Shown: positions 54,689-64,000 of the stretch, in pieces
How positions within the stretch are numbered: position 1 is the stretch's first letter
Layout: each line of letters begins with the position of its first letter
NCBI RefSeq assembly: GCF_023091745.1
Contig: NC_068924.1
Coordinates: 70,768,832 to 70,832,831 of the forward strand
Length of the DNA stretch: 64,000 nucleotides
DNA from: Budorcas taxicolor
Lineage: Eukaryota; Chordata; Mammalia; Artiodactyla; Bovidae
Direction: 5' to 3'
Notes under the pieces: generated by a model
What the model was told of the DNA's origin: nothing
Databases searched by the model: none
Seen by the model: only the letters and a program-made list of their open reading frames with translations
Made by a program: the position numbers and the translations under genes

Positions 54689-55739
54689 AACATGTCTGAG
54701 CTAGCCTCCCAGAAATAAAAGATAAGTGGTTCAGAGTCACGTTGACTCAATCATCCTAGCCAAGTCTATTTATTGCAAATCAACCCCATCACCTAGAGAC
54801 CTCCAGGCATATGAGCAAGCCCAGCCCCAGTCACACCACCCAGTTGAGCTGCAGCTGACTGTAGGTTCATGGAAAAGGCTATCTGAGATTACCTAAGGCT
54901 GGTCGGAGCAGCTGTAGCTTGCAAACACATTTACTGCTCTATGCCACTGAAATTTTACAACTGTTTATCATGCAGCATTGTTCTGGCACTAAAAAGCTGA
55001 TATGGTAGATTAGAATCAGCCTGTATAAATCCCATTTTGTTCAATCCAAGAATACCAATTAGTTATCTGAAATTCTTCCATAATCTCAAAGCATAAAACA
55101 TGGCCCTCCTCTTTCTGCAAGTGTCTCAGATTAAAGGGCATGAGCTATCATCATCTCACTGTATATGAATTTTTTTCCTCATTTTAATGAATTTTTCCTA
55201 TTCTGATGCCTTCTGCAATAATATTTACAGTGTCCTTGCAAACATTATTTATATGTGTGTGGGAGGAGGAGGGGCTATGTAGTTGGAGAGAACCAGGATT
55301 TGATAATACCAAATAAATTCGGCCTACGGTTACATGCCAGAAGTGCTTGTCACCTGCCATGTTTTTCTCTGGCTCCAAACTCAGTCCCCCTTTCCTTGCG
55401 CTCCATCATGAGAGGAGTCCTGGCTATGAAAATGCAACATTGCTCTTGCGATTCCAATTTCACAGTTGAATAAGGAACAAGCCTGAGCAGACAGTAGCCC
55501 AAGAAAGGCATGACAAGCATGGCAGATCAGGGAGTCTAGTTGTCGATTCTGCATCCCTTCTACTTCCCATGACCCTTGCACTCTGTACCATAACAACAAC
55601 AACAAAAATCGAGAGTAGGCTTCAAGTCCTGAAGAGGCACCAGATGCAGTCTTTAACTTCCCTAAATGACTAGATTCCAATCAGGCAGAAACATGGGTTG
55701 GCATCTCCCCATTAATCTCTGATTGTGTTTTCTGCTTTA
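54689..55739. other. Unique sequence, no gene seen
   Basis: About 1 kb. ORFs at 55184-55680 on both strands lack domains. Short ACAACA run at 55593-55605. Confidence 0.4.
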
Positions 55740-56438
55740 AGGTTTATTTAAAGAATGAGTGTCTCCTTCAGGTCTGTGCAACTGGAGGAGACAGGGAAGA
55801 CAGAACAGCGAAAGTGACATCTGTCGGCTAGCAGTAATTAGGAGAGATGTGTGGAGTTTCAGCACTCTAAATGGCCCCGTTAAAATGTTGATGAGCAGTG
55901 AAATGTCTGATTAAATTTTAAGCAGGAATAAATGGGCCAGCCCCATAGGATAAAGCTAATGGAGTAGTAGACTGAGAAAATTAAACGAACAATGTGTCAG
56001 TGCAAGCGAAGAGACAAGCTGGCACAAATAGGCCTCTTCTGGAGCCTGAACATAGCTTCCTCTGCATGACCGCAAAGAAAAGATTTTCTGCAAGTACCAC
56101 CTGAGCTTCAAAGTAGGTCATGAGCTACGGCATCAACTTGAATATTAGGAGGCAAGAGGGGAACGGGCACGTATGAAAAGGACACAGGAATCAGAACAGA
56201 AGAACAGAGTAGTGGCATGTGCGCTGATTAAATCTTAGAGAGCAACTCATTTCCCCTCTCTCTTAAGTCAGGAAACCAGAGGCAGAGGGACTTCTGGCTT
56301 CTAACAACAAGACTTTAGAATGTGCAAAGGAGCATGAGGCTATGGGGCTAGGGAAGTCTGAAGATGTTTGCTTCAGCTCTGGTTAACCAGAGAAACACTC
56401 GCAAGTCTTTTGGGCCAGTAAAACCATTGCAAAGGTCT
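55740..56438. other. Repeat-free block, candidate conserved non-coding
   Basis: No SINE, LINE or MIR detected over about 700 bp. Rich in homeodomain-type TAAT cores ('agcagtaattaggagag', 'tctgattaaattttaagc') and a balanced composition. Conservation cannot be measured here. Confidence 0.35.
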
Positions 56439-56450
56439 AAGACTATGCAA

Positions 56451-57044
56451 CTTCTTGACCTGCATACAGGTTTCTCAGAAGACAGGTAAGGTGGTCTGGT
56501 GTTCCCATCTGTTTAAGAATTTTACAGTTTGTTTTGATCCACATAGTCAAAGCCTTTAATGTAGTCAATGAAGCAGAAGTAGATATTTTTCTGGAATTCC
56601 CTTGTTTTCTCTATGATCCAATGAAAGTTGACAGCTTGATCTCTGGTTCCTCTGCCTTTTCTAAATCCAGCTTATACATCTGCAAGTTCTTGGTGCTAAG
56701 GAAGACTCTTGAGAGTCCCTTGGAATGCAAGGAGGTCAAACCACTTAATCCTAAAGGAAATCAATCCTGAATATTCATTGGAAGGACTGATGCTGAACTG
56801 AGGTCCCAATACTTTGACCACCTGATGTGAAGAACTGACTCACTGGAAAAGACCCTGGTGATGGGAAAGATTGAAGGAAGAAGGAGAAGGGGTGACAAAG
56901 GAAGAGATGATTGGATAGCATCACTGACTCAACAGACATGAGTTTGAGAAAACTCTGGAAGACAGTGAAGGACAGGGAAGCCTGGCACACTGTAGTCCAT
57001 GGGGTGGCAAAGAGTTGGACACGACTTAGTGACTGAACAACAAC
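56451..57044 (+). mobile_element. BovB LINE with 5' inversion
   Basis: 56451-56690 is antisense BovB RT-region sequence ('gacctgcatacaggtttctc', 'ttctggaattcccttgtttt'). 56691-57044 is sense 3' end ('ggaagactcttgagagtccc' to 'gtgactgaacaacaacaag'). The whole is bounded by TSDs 'aagactatgcaa' (56439-56450) and 'aagactaaacaa' (57045-57056). One insertion whose 5' half is inverted, as expected from twin priming. Confidence 0.9.
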
Positions 57045-57099
57045 AAGACTAAACAATAACCAACAACAACAGCAAAACTCAGCAAGACCCTAAGGATCA

Positions 57100-57500
57100 C
57101 CAGACCCAGATATTGCATCTGGTGTTTCTCTTGCTCTTAAATCTGCAGCTATGATTTCACTTCTTCTGAATTCTCTTTGCATTTTCCACCTTCATCCAGC
57201 CTCTCTTCCACATTAATGACCTCGCCTCATACTCCATGAGAAAGAGGAGCTATTAACCACAAACTCCCATAGATCTCGCTACAGAATCTACAGACATGTC
57301 AGTACCTTCATCTTTCCTTTTGTTTTTAACAAGGGGAAACCCTCAACTTCCAGTCAGAAGCCTTAGGTCCCCTTCTTCCTTGACTCCTCAGTAATCTCAG
57401 TTCTTAAATTATTCTCTCTATATATCTCTTAAGTCTCTACTTCTACTTAATCACCCATTCCCATTAGCAAACAAACATGCTCTACTATTTCTTATTTTTT
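57100..57500 (+). repeat. L2 LINE ORF2 fragment
   Basis: 'ctgaattctctttgcatttt', 'catactccatgagaaagagg' and 'acccattcccattagcaaac' with 'aaacatgctctactatttct' correspond in order to L2 ORF2 text. Highly diverged, all frames broken. Confidence 0.55.
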
Positions 57501-58263
57501 TAAAATAAACTATTCATTTGTTCAGTGTACATTGCCCCCTATGAGGTACTGATTTCTATTAAGCTTCTTAAAAGTGTTTGTGAATGTACACACAAACACC
57601 CCACTACTTCAAATACTGTTTAGATAGTTAGATGATAAAGAGAGATGGCTGTGCTTTTCCACTTCTCTTTTACATTATGGCATTTTCTTCCTTGTTTTAA
57701 AGTTAGACATTGCTTCGGGAAGGATGCCTATTGTTAAAGCCAAAAAATCCAGGTAAAGAAAACACTGCTTGTATCAATTCTCAAGGATGACATTTTGAGT
57801 ATTATAAACACATGTTAGTTTTGAAGGGCAGAATTGGTCAAGAAAGAAATTGAATTTTCAAATTCTAGAAATAACCTCTATGGAAAACAAAGCTTCTCAT
57901 GGTCTGAAAGTGGATTCTTACTAGGAATCATGGATTAGAGAGACGGAGGATACTATGTGAGCAAGTTATCTCCCCACCTGATAGGAAATAGAAGACAAAA
58001 GCCAGTCTAGCAGGTTCTGGATAGGAGGCAGGGTGAAGCAGTGAAAGATACATGTCCTCACTCTCCATCCTAAGTCAATACCATGGATAGATAAAGCTGT
58101 TAAAATAACCATAAAATTTGGGCTAAGACAAAATAGAGCTTCTTTTCTCACTTCTTTGGCCATATAGCAGGGAAGATTCAGTTTCCTTTAAAAAAGTACT
58201 GATTTCAATAAGATATTATCAGGGTGTTAGGCTAACAAACAGCTGTGGGATAAAGCTAAGATA
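57501..58263. other. Unique sequence, no gene seen
   Basis: No recognised element. Confidence 0.35.
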
Positions 58264-58470
58264 GGGCTTCCCTGGTGGCTCAGATGGTCAAGAATCTGCC
58301 TGCTATGCAAGAGACCCAAATTTCCTTCCCTGATCAGGAAGATCACCTGGAGAAGGGAATAGCAACCCACTCCAGCATCCTTGCCTGGAGAATTTCATGG
58401 ACAAAAGAGCCTAGCAGGCTACAGTCCATGGGTTTACAAAGAACTGGACACAACTGAGTGATTAGCACAC
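58264..58470 (+). mobile_element. Bov-tA SINE
   Basis: Sense Bov-tA: head 'gggcttccctggtggctcag', body 'cccactccagcatccttgcc' and 3' 'actggacacaactgagtga'. It passes directly into a CA microsatellite at its tail. Confidence 0.93.
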
Positions 58471-58488
58471 ACACAGACACACACATAC

Positions 58489-58525
<37 letters not shown>
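58466..58525. repeat. CA-rich microsatellite at SINE tail
   Basis: Imperfect (CA)n with CATA interruptions, ending in a pure (CA)14 block. It grew from the SINE's 3' 'agcacacaca' end, a common origin of ruminant microsatellites. Confidence 0.93.
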
Positions 58526-58527
<2 letters not shown>

Positions 58528-59104
58528 GAAAGAATCAAAGATAATGTCACTAGAGTCTCCCTCATCCTCCATGGATATGAATATGGATATGGAAATTCTT
58601 ACTGACTCAATGGAGGAAGCTAAGTGTAGCTGAGTCAGTAGTCTAAGGGCCTGTCATGGGACTACCTTAGAGAAATCCTTAGAGAAGCAGTCCCTGGCAT
58701 GAGACTACTTTTAATGGAAGTTGAAGAGTGATAGCTCTGTCCACACGTGAGATGAAAGGTATTGCCAAGGTTTAGATTATCTGCTATGACGGCCAGAGAT
58801 GGAGGCAAGAAGAAGGTATACACTCTGACAATGCCATAATAATAAAGACTTTTTGCTTCATTAGCAGGATGCCTCAATACCGGATACCATTAGGATGCCA
58901 ATGATCATAACGACTAAAATTTCATCTCCATGGGATTTACCAAGGACCCTCAAGACAGCATAATAAGTTACACGTGGATCTTCTGACTCTTCCCCACATT
59001 TGATCATAAGAATATATATGCATGCAACTACAGTCAACCAGCAGCTTATCCAGAAGGAAAATAAATCAAGGTTGGAGAGTCGAGTCAGAAATGAAATAAG
59101 CCTC
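58526..59104. other. Unique sequence
   Basis: No gene or repeat recognised; a TA-rich 'aatatggatatgg' duplication lies near 58579-58592. Confidence 0.35.
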
Positions 59105-59440
59105 TCTATTGTGCTCCATTTTCACATAACCAACTGCCAACTTGACATCTTTACTTGTATGTCCCAAAGGCATGTCACACTTAACATAGCCACATACAAA
59201 TTCTTCATCTTCCCTGCCTGCTCTGTTCCTACTTCAGATTTCATCTTCTCATTAAATGACAAATGGCACTTTGTGAACCCATCCATTCAAACACTTGGGA
59301 GACATTCTTGAAACATCATTCATAGACTCATAAATCTCACAAGTGAATCTACTTCTCTCCATCTCTACTGCTACTTTTCTGATCCAAGGCAATACCATCT
59401 TTTGTCTGGGCTGCTGTCCTTGGCAATGAACTGAGGGAGT
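59105..59440 (+). repeat. L2 LINE fragment
   Basis: 'ctttacttgtatgtcccaaa', 'ggcatgtcacacttaacata', 'aaattcttcatcttccct' and 'gagacattcttgaaac' follow the L2 ORF2-end/3' UTR order. May belong with the upstream L2 piece at 57100-57500. Confidence 0.65.
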
Positions 59441-59469
59441 TTTCTTCTATTTAGAATTGGGATTTATGG

Positions 59470-61127
59470 ATTTTCACAACCCAGATTATCACGATGGTGT
59501 ATTCACTCACCTAGAGCCAGACATCCTGGAATGAAGTCAAGTGGGCCTTAGGAAGCATCACCATGAACAAAGTTAGTGGAGGTGATAGAATTCCAGTTGA
59601 GCTATTTCAAATCCTGAAAGATGATGCTGTAAAAGTGCTGCACTCAATATGCCAGCAAATTTGGAAAACTCAGCAGTGGCCAAGGGACTGGAAAAGGTCC
59701 GTTTTCATTCCAATCCCAAAGAAAGGCAATGTCAAAGAATGATCAAACTACTGCACAATTGCACTCATCTCACATGCTAGTAAAGTAATGCTCAAAATTC
59801 TCCAAGCCAGGCTTCAGCAATACGTGAACTGTGAACTTCCTGATGTTCAAGCTGGTTTTAGAAAAGGCAGAGAAACCAGAGATCAAATTGCCAACACTGG
59901 CTCAGTTCAGTTCAGTTCAGTTGCTCAGTCGTGTCCAACTCTTTGCGACCCCATGAATTGCAGCACGCCAGGCCTCCCTGTTCATCACCATCTCCCGGAG
60001 TTCACTCAGACTCACGTCCATTGAGTCTGTGATGCCATCCAGCCATCTCATCCTCGGTCATCCCCTTCTCCTCCTGCCCTCAATCCCTCCCAGCATCAGA
60101 GTATATTCCAACGAGTCAACTCTTTACATGAGGTGGCCAAAGTACTGGAGTTTCAGCTTTAGCATCATTCCTTCCAAAGAAATCCCAGGGTTGATCTCCT
60201 TCAGAATGGACTGGTTGGATCTCCTTGCAGTCCAAGGGACTCTCAAGGGTCTTCTCCAACACCACAGTTCAAAAGCATCAATTCTTCGGCACTCAGCCTT
60301 CTTCACAGTCCAACTCTCACATCCATACATGACCACAGGAAAAACCATAGCCTTGACTAGATGGATCTTAGTCGGCAAAGTAATGTCTTTGCTTTTGAAT
60401 ATACTATCTAGGTTGGTCATAACTTTTCTTCCAAAGAGTAAGCGTCTTTTAATTTCATGGCTGCAGTCACCATCTGCAGTGATTTTGGAGCCCAAAAATA
60501 AAGTCTGACACTGTTTCCACTGTTTCCCCATCTATTTTCCATGGAGTGATGGGACTGGATGCCATGATCTTCGTTTTCTGAATGTTGAGCTTTAAGCCAA
60601 CTTTGTCGCTCTCCTCTTTCACTTTCATCAACAGGCTTTTTAGTTCCTCTTCACTTTCTGCGATAAGGGTGGTGTCATCTGCATATCTGAGGTTATTGAT
60701 ATTTCTCCCAGCAATCTTGATTCCAGCTTGTGTTTCTTCCAGTCCAGCGTTTCTCATGATGTACTATGCATGTAAGTTAAATAAGCAGGGTGACAATATG
60801 CAGCCTTGACGTACTCCTTTTCCTATTTGGAACCAGTCTGTTGGTCCATGTCCAGTTCTAACTGTTGCTTCCTGACCTGCATACAGATTTCTCAAGAGGC
60901 AGGTCAGGTGGTCTGGTATTCCCATCTCTTTCAGAATTTTCCACAGTTTATTTATCACTGATCCAACATTGGCTGGATCATGGAAAAAGCAAGAGAGTTC
61001 CAGAGAAACATCTATTTCTGCTTTATTGACTATTCCAAAGCCTTTGACTGTGTGGACCACAATAAACTGTGGAAAATTCTGAAAGAAATGGGAATACCAG
61101 ACCACCTGACCTGCCTCTTGAGAAATT
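59470..61127 (+). mobile_element. BovB LINE (outer), split by a younger BovB
   Basis: Sense BovB RT region: 59470-59902 ('ctagagccagacatcctgga', 'tgaacaaagttagtggaggt', 'gttcaagctggttttagaaa') and 60963-61127 ('ggctggatcatggaaaaagc', 'caaagcctttgactgtgtgg', 'ccacctgacctgcctcttga'). The 3' part of the element is missing, and the sequence passes directly into an ACTGA-repeat array. An antisense BovB at 59903-60962 separates the two halves. Confidence 0.93.
59903..60962 (-). mobile_element. BovB LINE nested in BovB
   Basis: 1.06-kb antisense BovB from 'cagttcagttcagttgctca' to RT core sequence, with YADD codons at 60674-60685. Duplicated host sequence 'ccaacactggct' (59891-59902) and 'ccaacattggct' (60963-60974) marks the insertion. 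Minus ORFs 60467-60757 and 60124-60531 are in different frames, so ORF2 is broken. The plus ORF of 159 codons (60029-60508) is antisense. Confidence 0.95.
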
Positions 61128-61221
61128 CAGAAAACTGAACTGAACTGAATTGATGTACTGTACTGTAATTCAGAAAACTGAACTGAACTGTAATTCAGAA
61201 AACTGAACTGAACTGAACTGA
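61115..61221 (+). repeat. Tandem array of BovB terminal motifs
   Basis: Units of 'aattcagaaaactgaactga' type occur three times (about 61123, 61169, 61192) with ACTGA expansions and a 'gtactgtactgtaattcag' variant between. It replaces the missing 3' part of the outer BovB. Confidence 0.85.
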
Positions 61222-61732
61222 TGGTGAAATTTAAAAATATATTTGCTGTTTGCCTCTCTTCAAACCTGCCTTAATCAAGAATTGAACAATAAAGATGTAT
61301 GATGAAGAAATCACAAACTTCTATAAAAAGGGAAGACATTGAAAAAGTAAGCAGATAGGAGAAAGCCAATTACTCAGTGTTGGCAGAGAAGAATGCAGAC
61401 CAGAAATCAGTTGATTCAGCAGTTTTCACTGTAAATCTCCACCACCCAACCCCCCACCTGAAAGGCTCAAGAGTAACAGGTCCCAGCACTGGCATTCTGG
61501 TAAATGCTTAGCAAGTGGCTTTCCAGGAAAATGAATCCATCAGACAAACAAACAAAAATACTGATTTATAGTGTTTGCTGATTATCATGAAGCAAATACA
61601 CTATGGTCAATTTCAAGTTACTAATGTAAGGTCACTGGGTGCAGATATAAGAAGAAATGTACACTCTGTCAGTACAGGTGATACAATCCCTAAATGATAC
61701 CCATGCAGCAAGCACAAAAGTTATGAACCATA
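61222..61732. other. Unique sequence
   Basis: No gene or repeat recognised. Confidence 0.35.
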
Positions 61733-62118
61733 AGGAAAGCTGAGTGCTGAGGCATTGATGTTTTTTAACTGTAGTGCTGGAGAAGACTCTTGAAAGTCTC
61801 TTTGAATCCAAGGAGATCAAAACAATCAATCCTAATGGAAATCATCCCTGAATATACATTGGAAGGACAGAAGCTGAAGCTCAAGTTACAACACTTTTGC
61901 CACATGATGCAAAGAGCCAAATCATTGAAAAGACCCCAATTCTGGGAAAGATTGAAGGCAGGAGGAGAAGAGGGTGGCAGAGGATGAGATGATTCGATAG
62001 CATCATAGACTCAATGGACATGAATCTGAGCAAACTCTGGAAGGTAGTGGAGGACAGAGAGCCTGGCGTCCTGTAGTTCATGGAGTTGCAAAGAGCTGGA
62101 CATGACTTAGCGAATGAA
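61733..62118 (+). mobile_element. BovB LINE 3' end
   Basis: Sense, diverged: 'gaaagctgagtgctgaggca', 'tgctggagaagactcttgaa', 'caggaggagaagagggtggc', 'actcaatggacatgaatctg' and 'gacttagcgaatgaacaata'. Old copy with a CAA/AATA tail. The 140-codon minus ORF at 61881-62303 is antisense. Confidence 0.9.
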
Positions 62119-62199
62119 CAATAAAATAGCAAATGAATAGCTGCACGAAAAGGAAGTGAAGTCAGTGAAAAATACTCATTTAGCAATACTAATACTGTA

Positions 62200-62455
62200 A
62201 ACCAGGGATCTCCAACCTTTTGGCACCAGGCACTGGGTTCATGGAAGGCAGTTTTTCCAGGGACTAGGGTAGAGGGAACGGTTTCAAGATGGTTTAAATG
62301 CATTGCCTATATCACGCATTTTACTTTTATTATTATTACATCTGCTCCACTGCTGCTGGAAACAATGAGTCATTATTTCTGCAACAGGTGATAAAACTGT
62401 ATTAGGAAGAAAACACTGGGACAGTGGGGATGGCACTGTCACTCTCCATAGCTGA
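62200..62455. repeat. Probable hAT-like DNA transposon fragment
   Basis: 'cagggatctccaaccttttg', 'gcaccaggcactgggttcat', 'ggaaggcagtttttccaggg' and 'tttacttttattattattac' match a common mammalian MER-type repeat beginning with CAG-GTCCCCAACC. Subfamily not assigned. Confidence 0.55.
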
Positions 62456-62621
62456 AACAACATATATAACATCTAAACTTGTAAAACAAAGACTATTAAT
62501 TACAATAAGAATATTGCTTATAGCTGAAGCAATTGAAGAGATCGTCCCTTAGGGGAAAAGAAGTAGGTGAGTAGAGGATTTCTATTTCTCTTTTCTGGAA
62601 ATCTTGCAGGCTGGGTATTGT

Positions 62622-62855
62622 TGGGATTAAGAACATGGTGTCTGGCACCACACTGCTTGGACTCATCATTCTGAGCTCTAGTAGCCACGTGACCTGGGTG
62701 AGTTAGTTAACCGCTCTCATCCTCAGTTTCTTCATCTTTATAGTGAGAAGAGCAAGAGGCCTATTTTGCAAGGGTAATTGTGAGGATTAAATGAGGTAAT
62801 ATATGTAAAATACTCAGAACAAGATTTGGCTCATAATAAATAATAAATATTAACT
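62622..62855 (+). repeat. MIR SINE
   Basis: Near-complete sense MIR: 'gattaagaacatggtgtctg', 'agtagccacgtgacctgggt', 'cctcagtttcttcatcttta', 'gtgaggattaaatgagg' and 'ataataaataataaatatta'. Confidence 0.88.
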
Positions 62856-63837
62856 TTTATAATTACTATTTGCCTTTTTTAAATTATATAACCAAGTTAT
62901 TCTGAAGAATATGAAAGACTACGTTAAAAGAATAATAAACATGATGGGCTATAAAAGACTCGTAATGAAGTAGAGCCTTTATTCAAAGTTTATGTTTGGC
63001 AGTATCTCATTTGAGATTGAGGTTTGGAAATATATATATATATATATATATAGTGTGTGTGTGTGTATTTTTGCATGAGAAAACTTGTAAACGTGAGAAG
63101 TTTTATTTCTTAGGAAGACAATTTGTAAGTAAACCACGGTATCTTTCCAGGGAAAAAGATTAAGATCCTCAGTTATTCTCCCCAACGTTGAAAGTCACTA
63201 AAGCTTATCCAGGTGGATTGGCTTGGTCATGATGCAGACCCAGAGACACAGAAGGGCCCATCAGTCTCTTAGTACAAAACCAGTATGAAGGAAGAATATG
63301 GCGCTATGGACAGATCAGTATTAAAACCCAGAAGATAACGGCAGTCTAGCTTCATGAGGACTCAAGACACCAGAACCTGTTCTGAGGCAGCCATCCTAGT
63401 TATCAGCCTTTTCACTCCAGGAATGGTCATATTAGTTCATAATATCAGCTCTACCATTGAGAAGCCAACATAATTTTGGAATGGGGCTCACTCGGCTAAG
63501 TGGGACAAGATGAGGACTTTCTCTTATGTTTTAAATTACCAATGAGGCTTGCGCAGTATTAAAAGTGGGTGGAAAAGGAGGCTCAGTGTTTTTCTCCAGC
63601 CATGACAAAAGCGAGAAGAAGCATGTCTACTGTTGCTATGTGCAGGCTTCTTACCCAGTTTTCTTACCCAGTGCAGGCTTCTTACCCAGAAATAAGGATG
63701 GCACATTATTCTTGAGGTACTGACTTCACATCATAGCTGTAAAGTTCTCTAGCCTCATGATTATTTCAGAGATGGAGGAGCAGTAATGGCTTTTGCACAT
63801 GAATGAGCCTCTGAAAGGTTCTTTTGGTAGGGTGTCT
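62856..63837. other. Unique sequence with TA/GT repeat
   Basis: No gene recognised. (TA)11(GT)7 tract at 63030-63067. Short direct repeats 'tgcaggcttcttacccag' at 63641-63658 and 63672-63689. Confidence 0.4.
63030..63067. repeat. Compound (TA)11(GT)7 microsatellite
   Basis: TA units 63031-63052 pass directly into GT units; likely polymorphic. Confidence 0.95.
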
Positions 63838-63950
63838 GTGTTAGTTGCTCAGTCATGTCAGACTCTTTGCAACGGGATGGACTGTAGCCCGCCAGGATCC
63901 TTTGTCCATGGAATTCTCCAGGCAAGAGTACTGGAGTAGGTTGCCATTCC
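63838..63950 (-). mobile_element. Bov-tA SINE, 5' part missing
   Basis: Antisense Bov-tA from 'gtgttagttgctcagtcatg' through 'ccatggaattctccaggcaa' and 'gtaggttgccattccct', then breaks off. The tRNA-like head is absent, so the copy is 5'-truncated. Confidence 0.9.
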
Positions 63951-64000
63951 CTTTAGAATCCACAGAAAGAAACTAAACTTCATGTTAACTGAGTATGTGG

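Noticed and set aside
60029..60508. 159-codon plus-strand ORF (and similar ones at 23582-24061, 34049-34477, 48544-48858)
   Set aside because: All are antisense translations of the BovB ORF2 C-terminal region; they recur only because the BovB copies are related.
1..64000. A previously undescribed gene system
   Set aside because: No gene clusters, conserved operon-like arrangement, or unexplained long ORFs; the structure is explained by retroelements, old repeats and unique non-coding DNA.

Overview
The window looks like non-coding nuclear DNA of a ruminant, almost certainly a bovid. The diagnostic evidence is the repeat content: many Bov-tA (tRNA-Glu-derived) SINEs, Bov-A2 dimeric SINEs with (AGC)n/(CTG)n tails, RTE-type BovB LINE fragments, a bovine-type L1 3' end, and two CHR-2-type cetartiodactyl SINEs. 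Older mammalian repeats (MIR, L2, L1M, a MaLR LTR, MER5-like DNA transposon pieces) lie beneath them. Nothing separates cattle, sheep, goat or their relatives. All repeat names are from recognition by eye; no RepeatMasker or database run was possible, so element edges are good to about 5-20 bases unless target-site duplications (TSDs) fix them.

I found no convincing protein-coding gene, exon series, or functional RNA gene. The open reading frames are short and fall into three groups: chance ORFs in unique DNA, ORFs running through SINEs, and decayed reverse-transcriptase fragments of BovB. The best RT remnant (about 48429-50404, minus strand) keeps the YADD motif but has one internal stop, a frameshift and a second stop. 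The sequence is best read as intergenic or deep intronic.

Layout. 1-5.3 kb: SINEs, MIRs and a 174-bp L1 insertion. 5.3-10.4 kb: unique DNA, two BovB 3' ends, and a SINE flanked by an ~80-bp duplication whose right copy has grown into a minisatellite. 10.9-19.7 kb: three L1 3' regions, the largest (16.84-19.72 kb) holding two BovB insertions in opposite orientation. 22.4-25.0 kb: an old L2 split by two SINEs and a BovB. 28.9-32.3 kb: an old minus-strand L1 split by BovB, Bov-tA and BovB again. 33.8-35.7 kb: a BovB with a second, opposite BovB inside it. 36-48 kb: mostly unique DNA with scattered MIR/L2/SINE/LTR pieces and several microsatellites. 48.4-50.4 kb: the longest BovB. 52-57 kb: BovB and SINE cluster, including a BovB with a 5' inversion. 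57-61.2 kb: L2 pieces and a BovB-in-BovB nest ending in a tandem array of BovB terminal motifs. 61.7-64 kb: BovB 3' end, DNA-transposon-like fragment, MIR, TA/TG repeat, truncated SINE.

The parts form a record of successive retroposition rather than a cooperating gene set. No new defence, biosynthetic or regulatory system is visible. The most informative structures are the nested and rearranged BovB copies, several bounded by 11-13 bp TSDs.
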